From Hyphomicrobiales bacterium (GTDB lineage Bacteria > Pseudomonadota > Alphaproteobacteria > Rhizobiales > Rhizobiaceae), in assembly GCA_900471485.1 (NCBI GenBank), contig UCEU01000016.1, positions 1 to 64,000 of the forward strand: 64,000 nt of DNA. Direction: 5' to 3'. Below the pieces are notes generated by a model. The model worked only from the letters and a program-made list of their open reading frames with translations, made no database searches and was not told the origin of the DNA. The position numbers and the translations under genes were made by a program. Below are positions 8,540 to 16,130 of the stretch, one piece after another (the first letter of the stretch is position 1; each line of letters starts with the position of its first letter).

Positions 8540-10714
8540 TTAACCCTGCTTCGATTGCTCAAGACGAGATGCCGTAAACTCACGGAGCTTTCGAACCGCC
8601 CGCGTCACTGCCGGTGCCCAGCTTTCGAAATCGGACTTGTCTTTCGAACCCCGCTCGAAAGCTCTGTTTCTGTTGGCCAAATCTTCTATTAGCTCGACGG
8701 CCTCGTCGATCTGCAAGTCTCCATCGTTACCAACTCGCAAGTATGTTGCTAGAAGCTGGAGGCCCTCGATCGCAGTGGGGACCCCGTCGGGATTGTAAAC
8801 GCTAGCGGCGTTCTGAAGATCGTCCAGTGTCCTTTCCCATCCTGACACCGCTTCCAATTGCGATGCTCCATCGATCTTCCTATGCCCAAGTGAAATGGCT
8901 AGAAGGTGGATGCGTTCAGGCGCCTGATCGAGCCATCGGTCGATGATGGGCATCGCAACCTGTGTCGGGGTGCGAGATTGGGTTCTAGCGTCGGCGGATA
9001 TGGTCGTGATGCGGCCGGGGGCAAAACCAAGTTCCCCACATATTTCCCATTGTAGAAATCGAAGCTCGGCGACATTGATTGGCCACCACCGGGCGAATTC
9101 TTGAGCACGATAGAACGCAATCGCATCAAGCTCTTGTTTCCCACCCGAACCATTGCGTCGCTTAAACTCAACGAGACAGAAGGAGGCGAATTCCTCTCCC
9201 TTTCCATCACTGGTGAAATCTCGGAAAGGATCAACCAACACGGCAACCGCGCGTGTGCTAGCTTTTTCACGAAGGATATTTTTTACCCGAGCTATCTGAT
9301 CAATCTTGCCTCCGAAACGACGGAGCCGGCCACCATGTACATATGGGATTCGGTGATCCAGCCCTGATCGATCCAGTTGCCACCATGCGACAAGTTCCTT
9401 GAGCCAATCCTGACGTTCCTTTTCGTTCAAGGGCTCCACAATCGGGTAATCATTTGGTAGAGGAAGCGAGCCTGGGGAGGACGCTGGAAGGTCCAAGTGT
9501 ACGATCAGAGTTCCCTCTTTGGCCTCTGATCCTGCCGCCTCACAAGCTCGGTTATATACTTCGTCGATGTCTGTGCCCTGTATGACGACAGGCGCATTCG
9601 GTAAAGGTTCGTCGCTCCATATCCGCTTGATTTGGAGAGGGGCCGGCTTCATATCGACGCCGGCTCGAGGTAAGGGTAATGGCTCGATCGCAATCGTTGG
9701 ATTGAAGGGCATTCCAGAAATCGAAATCAAACGGGCCGCATCTGTCTCTCGCCCCGCTTCGAAAGTGGAACCTGAGATGACCAGCGTTTTCCAATGCGCT
9801 TCGGAATCTTGTTCATAAAGATGCTCATATTGCGCGGCGTATTCATGTTTGTGGCCATGGATAACTATGGAAATGCGCCGATCACGCAAGAAGCCGCGAA
9901 GTTGTTCGAGGTTAGACATATCAGCAAATGGCTTTAGTTCCTCTCGCAAAGAGGGCGCTCGAAGGTGATGATGAAGGAGGGCGATGCGGAGCTGCTTTCC
10001 GGTCGCCGGCTTCTCTGTGGCCTCGATTTGATGGCGTAACGCCTCCAATTGAGCGCTGGACACCCTCGCCATATCGTATCGCGCCAAGCCGTTTAGCTGC
10101 TTTCGCAGTACCGTTTCGAGATTTACATCTCCGTCAGACAGGACCGCCGGAATCTTGTCCCATGCATCGGACAATGGGGAGGGCAGGATAGAGCTCACCT
10201 GCGACCAGTTGCTTGTGTTGATTGGATATACCACCCATTTGCAGTCTTCGGCGACAAGGGCATGAGAGCCGCCGTCGGTTGGGGCGGTGTCGATCCCGTC
10301 GATCCAAGGTGTGATGCAATCGTGCGCCCGCCACGTCTCAACAAATTGCGTGTACCGCTCAGAAGAGCTCGGCGGCGAATCCTGCAAAACATCGTGATTC
10401 CCAGGCACAGCAACAATATTTGCCGCCGTGATACCTACGTCAGCCAAGTGCTTTATCAACAACTCAAACAGAATCCTGTGTCCACCTACTTCGCCCTTGT
10501 CCTGAGCGTCGCCCGAGAACAATACTCCATCTAGCTCGAGGGCCTCTTTCTTCAGCCTTTCTGCAAGACGGCTCAACATCAACTCAAGCGCGCCCTGGCG
10601 GGTCTCTTGCGTGATTCCAGGGATGTTTACCTTGTGGTCGTCTCGGGGAAGGGGATTTCCCGAAGCCATCAAATGCGCGTCGGTCAAATGCAGAAATAAA
10701 GCCCGATCTGACAC
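8540..10714 (-). CDS. Calcineurin-like phosphoesterase fused to a thymidylate-synthase-like domain
   Basis: A 724-residue two-part protein. Residues about 5-300 are a metallophosphoesterase with all metal-binding boxes: LTDAHL, SGDAQDKG, PGNHD, LLHHH and HGHKHEY. After a linker, about residues 430-590 resemble the TS gene nearby: GGRLRRFGGKIDQIARV, then STRAVAVLVDPFRD, then FYRAQEFARWWPIN. These line up with GYGPRLRNW, STRRAVMSIFDP and RSNDAMWGFSGAN of that protein. The TS-type arginine and asparagine are kept, the catalytic cysteine is uncertain. I favour the GTG at 10714 because GGGAGG lies six bases before it; a TTG at 10717 is too close. It converges on the TS gene and is divergent from the RHH-MazG-UDG operon. 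Confidence 0.7.
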   Translation of the reverse strand: MSDRALFLHLTDAHLMASGNPLPRDDHKVNIPGITQETRQGALELMLSRLAERLKKEALELDGVLFSGDAQDKGEVGGHRILFELLIKHLADVGITAANIVAVPGNHDVLQDSPPSSSERYTQFVETWRAHDCITPWIDGIDTAPTDGGSHALVAEDCKWVVYPINTSNWSQVSSILPSPLSDAWDKIPAVLSDGDVNLETVLRKQLNGLARYDMARVSSAQLEALRHQIEATEKPATGKQLRIALLHHHLRAPSLREELKPFADMSNLEQLRGFLRDRRISIVIHGHKHEYAAQYEHLYEQDSEAHWKTLVISGSTFEAGRETDAARLISISGMPFNPTIAIEPLPLPRAGVDMKPAPLQIKRIWSDEPLPNAPVVIQGTDIDEVYNRACEAAGSEAKEGTLIVHLDLPASSPGSLPLPNDYPIVEPLNEKERQDWLKELVAWWQLDRSGLDHRIPYVHGGRLRRFGGKIDQIARVKNILREKASTRAVAVLVDPFRDFTSDGKGEEFASFCLVEFKRRNGSGGKQELDAIAFYRAQEFARWWPINVAELRFLQWEICGELGFAPGRITTISADARTQSRTPTQVAMPIIDRWLDQAPERIHLLAISLGHRKIDGASQLEAVSGWERTLDDLQNAASVYNPDGVPTAIEGLQLLATYLRVGNDGDLQIDEAVELIEDLANRNRAFERGSKDKSDFESWAPAVTRAVRKLREFTASRLEQSKQG

Positions 10715-10773
10715 CAATGTCCTCCCATTATTTCCAAGCGAGCCAAAGATGATCTCATGGTTGCATCTTTTGG

Positions 10774-10797
10774 TGAAATCATAGTATCATGATTTCA
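10774..10797. promoter_or_regulatory. Perfect inverted repeat TGAAATCAT-N6-ATGATTTCA, probable operator
   Basis: Two 9-base perfect half-sites with a 6-base spacer end exactly on the start codon of the ribbon-helix-helix-like gene at 10797. A repressor bound here would block the start of that operon and possibly the divergent phosphoesterase promoter. The small gene it precedes is the obvious candidate for the binding protein. Confidence 0.65.
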
Positions 10798-11003
10798 TGA
10801 AACATCCAGCGGTTGCTTCTGAAGAAGAGCAGGAAGAATATCTGCAGGTCTTGATCCCCGCTTCGACGAAGCGGGAGCTGGATATTCGTTCGGCTGAAAC
10901 GCGCGAACCGCTGCGCATGGTTGTTCTGCGCGCGCTTGATGCCTACGGCTTTGCCGTCCCACCGGAATCGATCAGCGACAGACGCAGGAAGCGAAGATCA
11001 TGA
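10797..11003 (+). CDS. Small ribbon-helix-helix-like DNA-binding protein
   Basis: A 68-residue basic protein. The pattern LQVLIPASTKRELDIRSAET followed by LRMVVLRALDAYGF is a beta strand, a helix and a second helix, as in CopG/ParD-type RHH proteins. Such proteins act as dimeric repressors of their own operons or as antitoxins. A perfect inverted repeat ends on its start codon. Its stop overlaps the MazG-like start by four bases (ATGA), so it leads a coupled three-gene operon. Whether it is an antitoxin or only a regulator cannot be told from the sequence. Confidence 0.6.
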   Translation: MKHPAVASEEEQEEYLQVLIPASTKRELDIRSAETREPLRMVVLRALDAYGFAVPPESISDRRRKRRS

Positions 11004-12151
11004 CTGAGACCTTCACACCACTGTCGGTCGACGAATACGCCCTGAAAGCGTTGAGGACCGACCAACGGAGTGATGGCGGCTCTATGACCTTTCCACTGCT
11101 CGGCTTGTTTGGAGAGACCGGTAGTCTCCTAAGCGAAGTGAAGAAAAAACAGCGTGACCGCACTTCGTACATGGGATACGCCAGTGCCGTCGCCGAGGAA
11201 CTCGGTGACGTATTGTGGTATCTGACGATCGTTGCTGACAGAGCAAAGATCGCCCTTGCCGACATCGTCAGCGATGCTGACTCGGGGCAACGCCCCTTGA
11301 TCTTTTCTTCCATTCAGCCTGCGGTCATGCCACGCCGTACGCAGCCGACGCCCGCATTCGAACGGACATTGCTTCAACTGGCTGGAGCGGTCGGAGGCTT
11401 AATGGCAGATCACGAATCAGGGCGCCTCCTCGGTGACAGGCAGGCACTTGTATCGCGCCTAAGAGCCGTGACGGGGCATCTTGTCCAGGCTGCCAATGAA
11501 TCCGGAACGACCCTAGAAGCAGCTGCGATCAAGAACCTCGCAAAGATTGACGACCGTTGGCCCATGGAGCGGGTGCATCCGGAGCTGCTCGACAGTCACG
11601 CCGTTGCGGAAGAGCAACTCCCTCGCGACTTGAAGGTAGAAATCTTTGAGCGTGACGTGGGCGCACGCCGCTATGTTTTTCAGCGCTGTAACGGATTGAA
11701 CATCGGCGATCGTCTCACCGACAATGCAATGACGCCGGATGACTACCGGTTCCATGACGTATTCCATTATGCCTATGTCGCCACCCTTGGATGGTCTCCA
11801 GTCATTCGCGCTCTCTTTAGACTGAAAAGGAAGAGTACCGCCAAGATTGACGAGGCACAGGATGGTGCCCGCGCTATCCTGATCGAGGAGGGAGTCACGA
11901 CCTGGATTTTCGGCCAAGCTGTGAATCTTAATCTTTTCTCTGGCATGGGCGCGGGAGATCTGCCATTCGACCTTCTCAAAAACATCCGGCAGTTTGTCGG
12001 TGGTTACGAGGTAGAGACGGTCCCGCTGTGGCTGTGGGAGGACGCAATCCTTCAGGGATATGCAGCATTCCGGTTTCTGCGCGAGCACCGCCGGGGGCTG
12101 TTGCATATTGATACTGCGCAAAGACGCCTCAGGATCGAGGAACTATCGTGA
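11000..12151 (+). CDS. MazG-like NTP pyrophosphohydrolase with extra C-terminal domain
   Basis: A 383-residue protein. The N-terminal domain (about 10-100) fits the all-alpha NTP pyrophosphohydrolase fold: FPLLGLFGETGSLLSEVKKK followed by AVAEELGDVLWYL, giving acidic residues E39, E46, E66/E67 and D70 that would bind magnesium. This family cleaves NTPs or dNTPs to monophosphates and pyrophosphate. The remaining 280 residues form a separate helical domain with FHDVFHYAYVATLGWSPV and EEGVTTWIFGQA, whose function I do not recognise. It is coupled to the RHH-like gene before and the UDG-like gene after by 4-base overlaps. In this context it may destroy abnormal or phage-type nucleotides. Confidence 0.75.
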   Translation: MTETFTPLSVDEYALKALRTDQRSDGGSMTFPLLGLFGETGSLLSEVKKKQRDRTSYMGYASAVAEELGDVLWYLTIVADRAKIALADIVSDADSGQRPLIFSSIQPAVMPRRTQPTPAFERTLLQLAGAVGGLMADHESGRLLGDRQALVSRLRAVTGHLVQAANESGTTLEAAAIKNLAKIDDRWPMERVHPELLDSHAVAEEQLPRDLKVEIFERDVGARRYVFQRCNGLNIGDRLTDNAMTPDDYRFHDVFHYAYVATLGWSPVIRALFRLKRKSTAKIDEAQDGARAILIEEGVTTWIFGQAVNLNLFSGMGAGDLPFDLLKNIRQFVGGYEVETVPLWLWEDAILQGYAAFRFLREHRRGLLHIDTAQRRLRIEELS

Positions 12152-12822
12152 TCACGCCCAAGTCATTCACCGCTTCGCTTGCCGAGCTCGAACTCGCCAA
12201 CGTGTTCAACCCATATCGAGAATGTTGCCCGACACATGATCGATCCGACGCAGCTCAGATCCGCCGTGATAATTTCGAGCGTGGCCTTGAGGCAGCTATT
12301 GAATCGCATGTCGATACGATCTGGATTGCTCGGGACCTTGGCTACCGAGGAGGGAGGCGTACCGGCGTCCCACTGACAGATGAGGTGCATCTCGGTGATG
12401 CTTCTCGTCTGCTTGGCGGGGTTAAGCTGGAACGGGCAACGATAGGTCCTATCGTAGCTGAGCGGACGGCAGCCGTCGTATGGAATATGTTGTCGATGAT
12501 CGACGAGCCGGCTGTGCTTTGGAACGTGTTCCCGCTGCATCCTTACGAGGCTGGAGACCCCTTCTCAAACCGATGCCACACCCGCAAGGAGCGCGACATT
12601 GCCTGGCCCTTTCTGACGGCGCTTATTTCGATGGTTCGACCAAGGAGAATCGTCGCCATCGGTCGCGATGCTGGTCTCGCTTTGGATGGTGTCGGCGTGC
12701 CCGTGTCCACAGTGCGCCATCCCAGCTATGGAGGGCAGACTGATTTTATTGCTGGCTTACGCAAAATCTACGGTCTCGCGGCCGGCGGCGGACCGGCCCG
12801 GACGTTGGAGCTGCCGTTCTAA
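12148..12822 (+). CDS. Uracil-DNA glycosylase superfamily protein
   Basis: A 224-residue protein with the shape of the UDG superfamily. TIWIARDLGYRGGRRTGVPL is in the place of motif 1. LWNVFPLHPYE contains the central strand. VPVSTVRHPSYGGQTDF contains the HPS motif that inserts into DNA. Members remove uracil or other damaged bases from DNA; some remove phage modified bases. Start is GTG at 12148, overlapping the MazG-like stop (GTGA), so the two are coupled. Its stop is two bases from the convergent TS-like gene. Linking it to a nucleotide pyrophosphohydrolase and TS-type proteins suggests that it acts on an unusual pyrimidine in DNA; this is inference. Confidence 0.7.
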   Translation: MITPKSFTASLAELELANVFNPYRECCPTHDRSDAAQIRRDNFERGLEAAIESHVDTIWIARDLGYRGGRRTGVPLTDEVHLGDASRLLGGVKLERATIGPIVAERTAAVVWNMLSMIDEPAVLWNVFPLHPYEAGDPFSNRCHTRKERDIAWPFLTALISMVRPRRIVAIGRDAGLALDGVGVPVSTVRHPSYGGQTDFIAGLRKIYGLAAGGGPARTLELPF

Positions 12823-12824
12823 AA

Positions 12825-13604
12825 TCAAGCCACTTTCCTGACAGCAGCAGCTGCATCAAAGTCGGTGAGAAGCTTTTCGATATCTGTTCTTCTGGTTGCT
12901 TTTCCCGGCTGGTCGATGACAGCATGGGTTGAGATCACGGTTAGACTGCCGAGGTCGACGCCACCTTCTCGGGCAACGAAATTCATTAGCCGGCCCAGTC
13001 CCACGAGATTCCCGAGAAGCTTCTCAATATAGTAGTGATTGCGATACATCACTGTGAGATTGAGTTTCCGCCGACCGGCTGTAGGCGCAAGCTTGAAACT
13101 CAAGAAACTCAAGCACTGGCCACCATAAGGGGAGTCATCGACGTCGCGCAGTGGATCGTAGATCGATAGCTCAAACTTGTTCAGAGCCGTTACGTTAGGG
13201 TCGCGGATTCGCCTTACGATGTCCTGGAGTGGATTTGGTAAGTTGTCACTTCCGCCTGGCAGATGGGTCATCCGCTCAAAGTAATAGCCAGACCAGCGAT
13301 CGTTTTTGCGAATCTTGGAGAGAACTTTATCGTCAAAAACTTTGAAAAACTCCGGATAACCAAAGCCTTCATAAAGCCCTTGCGGGAAAATTGTATTCGC
13401 GACCGCGTCAACAGCTTTCTCATGCTTTTCGAGAAAGCTGTTGACTACTTCGACCCGAGGGTCACTGCGATCTGCACCAGCTACTGGGTTTGTAACATCA
13501 ATGATCACGTTATGTGCCTCGTGACCGTGGTTTGCATCGACCAAACGTACGGCCTCGCGCCATGCCGTTACGCAATCAGGCTGCGGCGGAACTGCTAGAT
13601 ACAT
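12825..13604 (-). CDS. Thymidylate-synthase-like protein, last gene of peptidase operon
   Basis: A 259-residue protein that I read as a divergent TS-fold member. After NPLQDIVRRIRDP come SIYDPLRD, YGGQCLSFLSFKL (a cysteine where TS has its nucleophile), LNLTVMYRNHYYIEKLLGNL (the R...G.N segment of the nucleotide pocket) and GSLTVISTHAVID (histidine near the TS H-x-Y position). The double-arginine segment is not kept. The start at 13604 (ATG, MYLAVPPQP) overlaps the preceding peptidase gene by 29 bases; a longer frame from 13739 would overlap it far more. It is the third TS-like protein in about 6 kb. The assignment is the weakest of the three. Confidence 0.55.
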   Translation of the reverse strand: MYLAVPPQPDCVTAWREAVRLVDANHGHEAHNVIIDVTNPVAGADRSDPRVEVVNSFLEKHEKAVDAVANTIFPQGLYEGFGYPEFFKVFDDKVLSKIRKNDRWSGYYFERMTHLPGGSDNLPNPLQDIVRRIRDPNVTALNKFELSIYDPLRDVDDSPYGGQCLSFLSFKLAPTAGRRKLNLTVMYRNHYYIEKLLGNLVGLGRLMNFVAREGGVDLGSLTVISTHAVIDQPGKATRRTDIEKLLTDFDAAAAVRKVA

Positions 13605-14262
13605 CCAAGTCCTCCAATAATTCGAAAATACCTTTGAGGCGGGGTACGAGAAAATCTTCCGTGAGCCATGCGTAGCCAGATTTCCCCCAGCGTGGTCCCC
13701 AGCTATTTCGCACCAGAACAGAGCGTTTATTATCGACAAGACCGTGAGCAGCGGCGATTACGGCATGGCGGCGGTTAGGTTCGGGCTGTTCATCCTTGGC
13801 AGCTGCTACGACACCCTCGCTGGTAGGGCGGAAAAATGATCGCGACGTCGTCATCAAGAGGACCGCCGGCATGCCGCGATCTATCTGCTCGATGACATCT
13901 TCAATCGACGCCTTTTTTCCGCGGCCATTTCGACCGTAAACCGGCGAGATACCAGCAGGAGGCTGCCACGAGGCATCATCACTCGACACAGTTGGTTGGT
14001 AAGGCCATCTATTCTCTTCGGGCTGCCCATTTTCTCTCAAGGCTGCCAGAATCGCAGTCGGCAGCGCACCCTGCGTCGGCGATCGACTTGTGCGACGCTG
14101 TGCGTGGTAGAATAGATACTCGCACGATAGCGGAGCCCAAGGTCCGCGGAGAGCCGCATGGGTATCACTCGCCGCAAAGGCAAGGCATGTTGGTCGAGAG
14201 CCTTGGTTACGCGCTGGGCCGAATAGCGGACGGAGGTCTTTTAGAACTACTATGCTGCTCAT
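13576..14262 (-). CDS. Papain-like (C1-type) cysteine peptidase
   Basis: A 228-residue protein with the C1 peptidase triad in order: ARNQGSRPTCLAFAASDTHA (Gln of the oxyanion hole and nucleophile C26), RHAVIAAAHG (catalytic histidine) and VLVRNSWGPRWGKSGYAWL (asparagine with the typical NSWG-WG-GY box). There is no signal peptide, so it should act in the cytoplasm. It overlaps the ImmA/IrrE-like gene by four bases and the TS-like gene by 29. An intracellular papain-like protease in an operon with a repressor-cleaving ImmA protein suggests protease-triggered activation of a conflict system, but the substrate is unknown. Confidence 0.8.
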   Translation of the reverse strand: MSSIVVLKDLRPLFGPARNQGSRPTCLAFAASDTHAALRGPWAPLSCEYLFYHAQRRTSRSPTQGALPTAILAALRENGQPEENRWPYQPTVSSDDASWQPPAGISPVYGRNGRGKKASIEDVIEQIDRGMPAVLLMTTSRSFFRPTSEGVVAAAKDEQPEPNRRHAVIAAAHGLVDNKRSVLVRNSWGPRWGKSGYAWLTEDFLVPRLKGIFELLEDLDVSSSSAAA

Positions 14263-15272
14263 GCGGCCTCGAGCAAATCACGGCGCTCTGCTCGCGAGAG
14301 GCCTTCTTCTTCGGGGCCAGTCAGATCAAAGTCGACCTCAAGCGAACGCAGCGGCTCCTCATCTGGGTCCCAGGGGCGCCGCTCTTCAAGCGCCATTTTT
14401 CCCCGATACGAGGAAGTGGGCTGCGCCGTAACTCGGCGAATTATCAGGCCGCCGACCCCATCATCACCTGACTCCAGTTCCTCGCGGACGATAGCAAAGC
14501 CGCTGGCACTAAATTGATCCATGTCCCAAAGATAGCCGCCTCCACTATGTTCCTCCAAACGCAGAACAAAGTGGTCGTTTCGGCTTCCATCTAGCCGTGT
14601 ATCAGCGTCGCGTGCAGTGAGTAGCCAGACGTCTCCCCTGTAGTTGGCCGGCTCATATTGGCCGAGGAGATTAGCCTTCAATTGACGTGGTTTGGTGAGG
14701 AGAAGTTCTCGTGCTTGTTTCCTATCGATTAGAGTGTTGCGCACGAGGCTCCAGCAAGTCGCTTCATAGCTGGCGCCTAATCGAAGCGCCAATTGGTAGA
14801 CGGTACTGGGGCGCCGGAAATCGCTGACAGTCCATCTCTGCCGTGTCATGTGCCAACCCAAAAGCCAAGTCGGAAACAAGAATGCTGTTGCAAAGGCATC
14901 TGCTTCGACTTCCTGCATGTCGGAGGCAGGTTGTGCGTTAACAGGCATACGGCGAAGCATGCTGTCATCGTCCAAGCTCGGCTCATGTTGTAAAATGTAG
15001 TGACCGAGCTCATGAGCAGCAGTGAAACGCTGGATACTCATCGGGCGTTCCGTTGTCACTAGAATGCCTGGCGATGGCGCGTTTAGGAACGCGCCTAATA
15101 GGCCCTTGAGAGGTCGAAGTAGAAGTGGCACGTCCAGTTCATGGATTGCCTTGAAAACATCAACGTTTCCGCCGCGGGCCTCAATCGTCTCTCGCAAAGT
15201 CAAATCGCGGTGGATCCGCGCAGCCGCGAGTGTGCCGGCCCTTACTGCTCCAGCATAATTTTGGGCGACCAT
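14259..15272 (-). CDS. ImmA/IrrE-family metallopeptidase
   Basis: A 337-residue protein with the zinc motif in FTAAHELGHYILQH (HELGH, about residues 87-91) followed by an acidic region EVEADAFATAFLFP carrying the third ligand, exactly as in ImmA/IrrE peptidases. Such proteins cleave or relieve a partner XRE-type repressor. The partner is almost certainly the XRE gene just before it, only six bases away. The C-terminal 170 residues are an extra domain of unknown role. It overlaps the cysteine peptidase gene by four bases. Confidence 0.85.
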   Translation of the reverse strand: MVAQNYAGAVRAGTLAAARIHRDLTLRETIEARGGNVDVFKAIHELDVPLLLRPLKGLLGAFLNAPSPGILVTTERPMSIQRFTAAHELGHYILQHEPSLDDDSMLRRMPVNAQPASDMQEVEADAFATAFLFPTWLLGWHMTRQRWTVSDFRRPSTVYQLALRLGASYEATCWSLVRNTLIDRKQARELLLTKPRQLKANLLGQYEPANYRGDVWLLTARDADTRLDGSRNDHFVLRLEEHSGGGYLWDMDQFSASGFAIVREELESGDDGVGGLIIRRVTAQPTSSYRGKMALEERRPWDPDEEPLRSLEVDFDLTGPEEEGLSRAERRDLLEAA

Positions 15273-15278
15273 CCCTTG

Positions 15279-15644
15279 TCACCTACTGGCTCGAGAACGA
15301 AGGTATTCAGCGAATTTCCCAAGTTCGGCACGGTCCTGGGTTGATAGATCGGCAGCACGGCGCGCTAAATGCGCGACATCGGCCGGCAAATCCGATGTGC
15401 CTTTATCGTCGCCAGTGAAAAAGCCAACTGGCTGGCGGTAGAGTTTCGCTAAGCGACTCAACTCAATTGCTTCGACCTTGCGTTGGCCATTCTCAATATC
15501 CGTCAACGCTGTTCGAGGGATTTTTAGATACTGAGCAACTTCGTCTTGCTTCAATCCAAGATACTTCCGGGCTTCACGCAAGCGTTCGCCCAGGCGTTTC
15601 CGCTCAATATCATCTCGGGAGTGTGATGCTGCGAAATCACTCAT
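15279..15644 (-). CDS. XRE-family transcriptional regulator
   Basis: A 121-residue protein with an N-terminal helix-turn-helix of the lambda-repressor kind (ERLREARKYLGLKQDEVAQY then IPRTALTDIENGQRKVEAIE) and a short C-terminal helical tail. The start is taken at 15644 because it overlaps the previous stop as ATGA; an upstream in-frame ATG at 15671 lies deeper in that gene. It probably represses the operon through a near-palindrome in the promoter (16017-16035) and is the likely target of the ImmA/IrrE-like protease encoded next. Confidence 0.85.
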   Translation of the reverse strand: MSDFAASHSRDDIERKRLGERLREARKYLGLKQDEVAQYLKIPRTALTDIENGQRKVEAIELSRLAKLYRQPVGFFTGDDKGTSDLPADVAHLARRAADLSTQDRAELGKFAEYLRSRASR

Positions 15645-15976
15645 ACCTTGATCCCCTTGTGTTTCTTCCATCGAGACTCGATCTTCGGCAGTAGATGCTG
15701 AATTGCTTCGTCTACAGAGGAATATCCCCCGGACTTTACAACCTTGTCCGGCAATTCGAAACCGATCGTCGGTTCAACGTTACACAGGATTGATACCGCA
15801 ACCAGCGAGTCAACGTGAATTGTCATGCTCGAGATAGCAGAAACGGAAGACGGAAGCGCAATACCGCGCATCGCTGCCTGATTTTTGATTGTGTCAACCA
15901 GATCAGCGCGAAGAGTCGCCTCAACAGACGCTGCCGGAAATGTTTGAGTGCTTGGCATTGCTGTCGTCGTCGACAC
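15641..15976 (-). CDS. Acyl-carrier-protein-like small protein, first gene of operon
   Basis: A 111-residue protein. Its middle reads IHVDSLVAVSILCNVEPTIG followed by FELPDKVV and a final amphipathic helix. This resembles an acyl carrier protein: DSL with S57 in the place of the phosphopantetheine serine, helix II after it, then the LPD turn. The N-terminal 45 residues would be helix I and a tail. The GTG start at 15976 has a GGAG ribosome-binding site six bases before it. It leads the coupled XRE/ImmA/peptidase/TS-like operon. The ACP reading is by pattern only; it could be a different small helical protein. Confidence 0.5.
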   Translation of the reverse strand: MSTTTAMPSTQTFPAASVEATLRADLVDTIKNQAAMRGIALPSSVSAISSMTIHVDSLVAVSILCNVEPTIGFELPDKVVKSGGYSSVDEAIQHLLPKIESRWKKHKGIKV

Positions 15977-16016
15977 CTACAACTCCTGTCGCAAACTAGG
16001 ACCTGACAACAAGATA

Positions 16017-16035
16017 ATGTCGGAAAATCAGACAT
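16017..16035. promoter_or_regulatory. Near-palindrome ATGTCGGA-AAA-TCAGACAT, candidate XRE operator
   Basis: Eight-base half-sites with one mismatch lie 41 bases before the GTG of the ACP-like gene, inside the 154-base gap that must hold the operon promoter. Further TGTC/GACA copies occur nearby. Placement fits a repressor site for the XRE protein of the operon. Confidence 0.45.
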
Positions 16036-16130
16036 GCAAGCTCTTTTTATGAACCTGTCCGACAACCAAGACTTGCGTTAACCCGAGCGACTACATGGAT
16101 CAGACTCTTTTTTGGTTAGCCTCCAACTAG

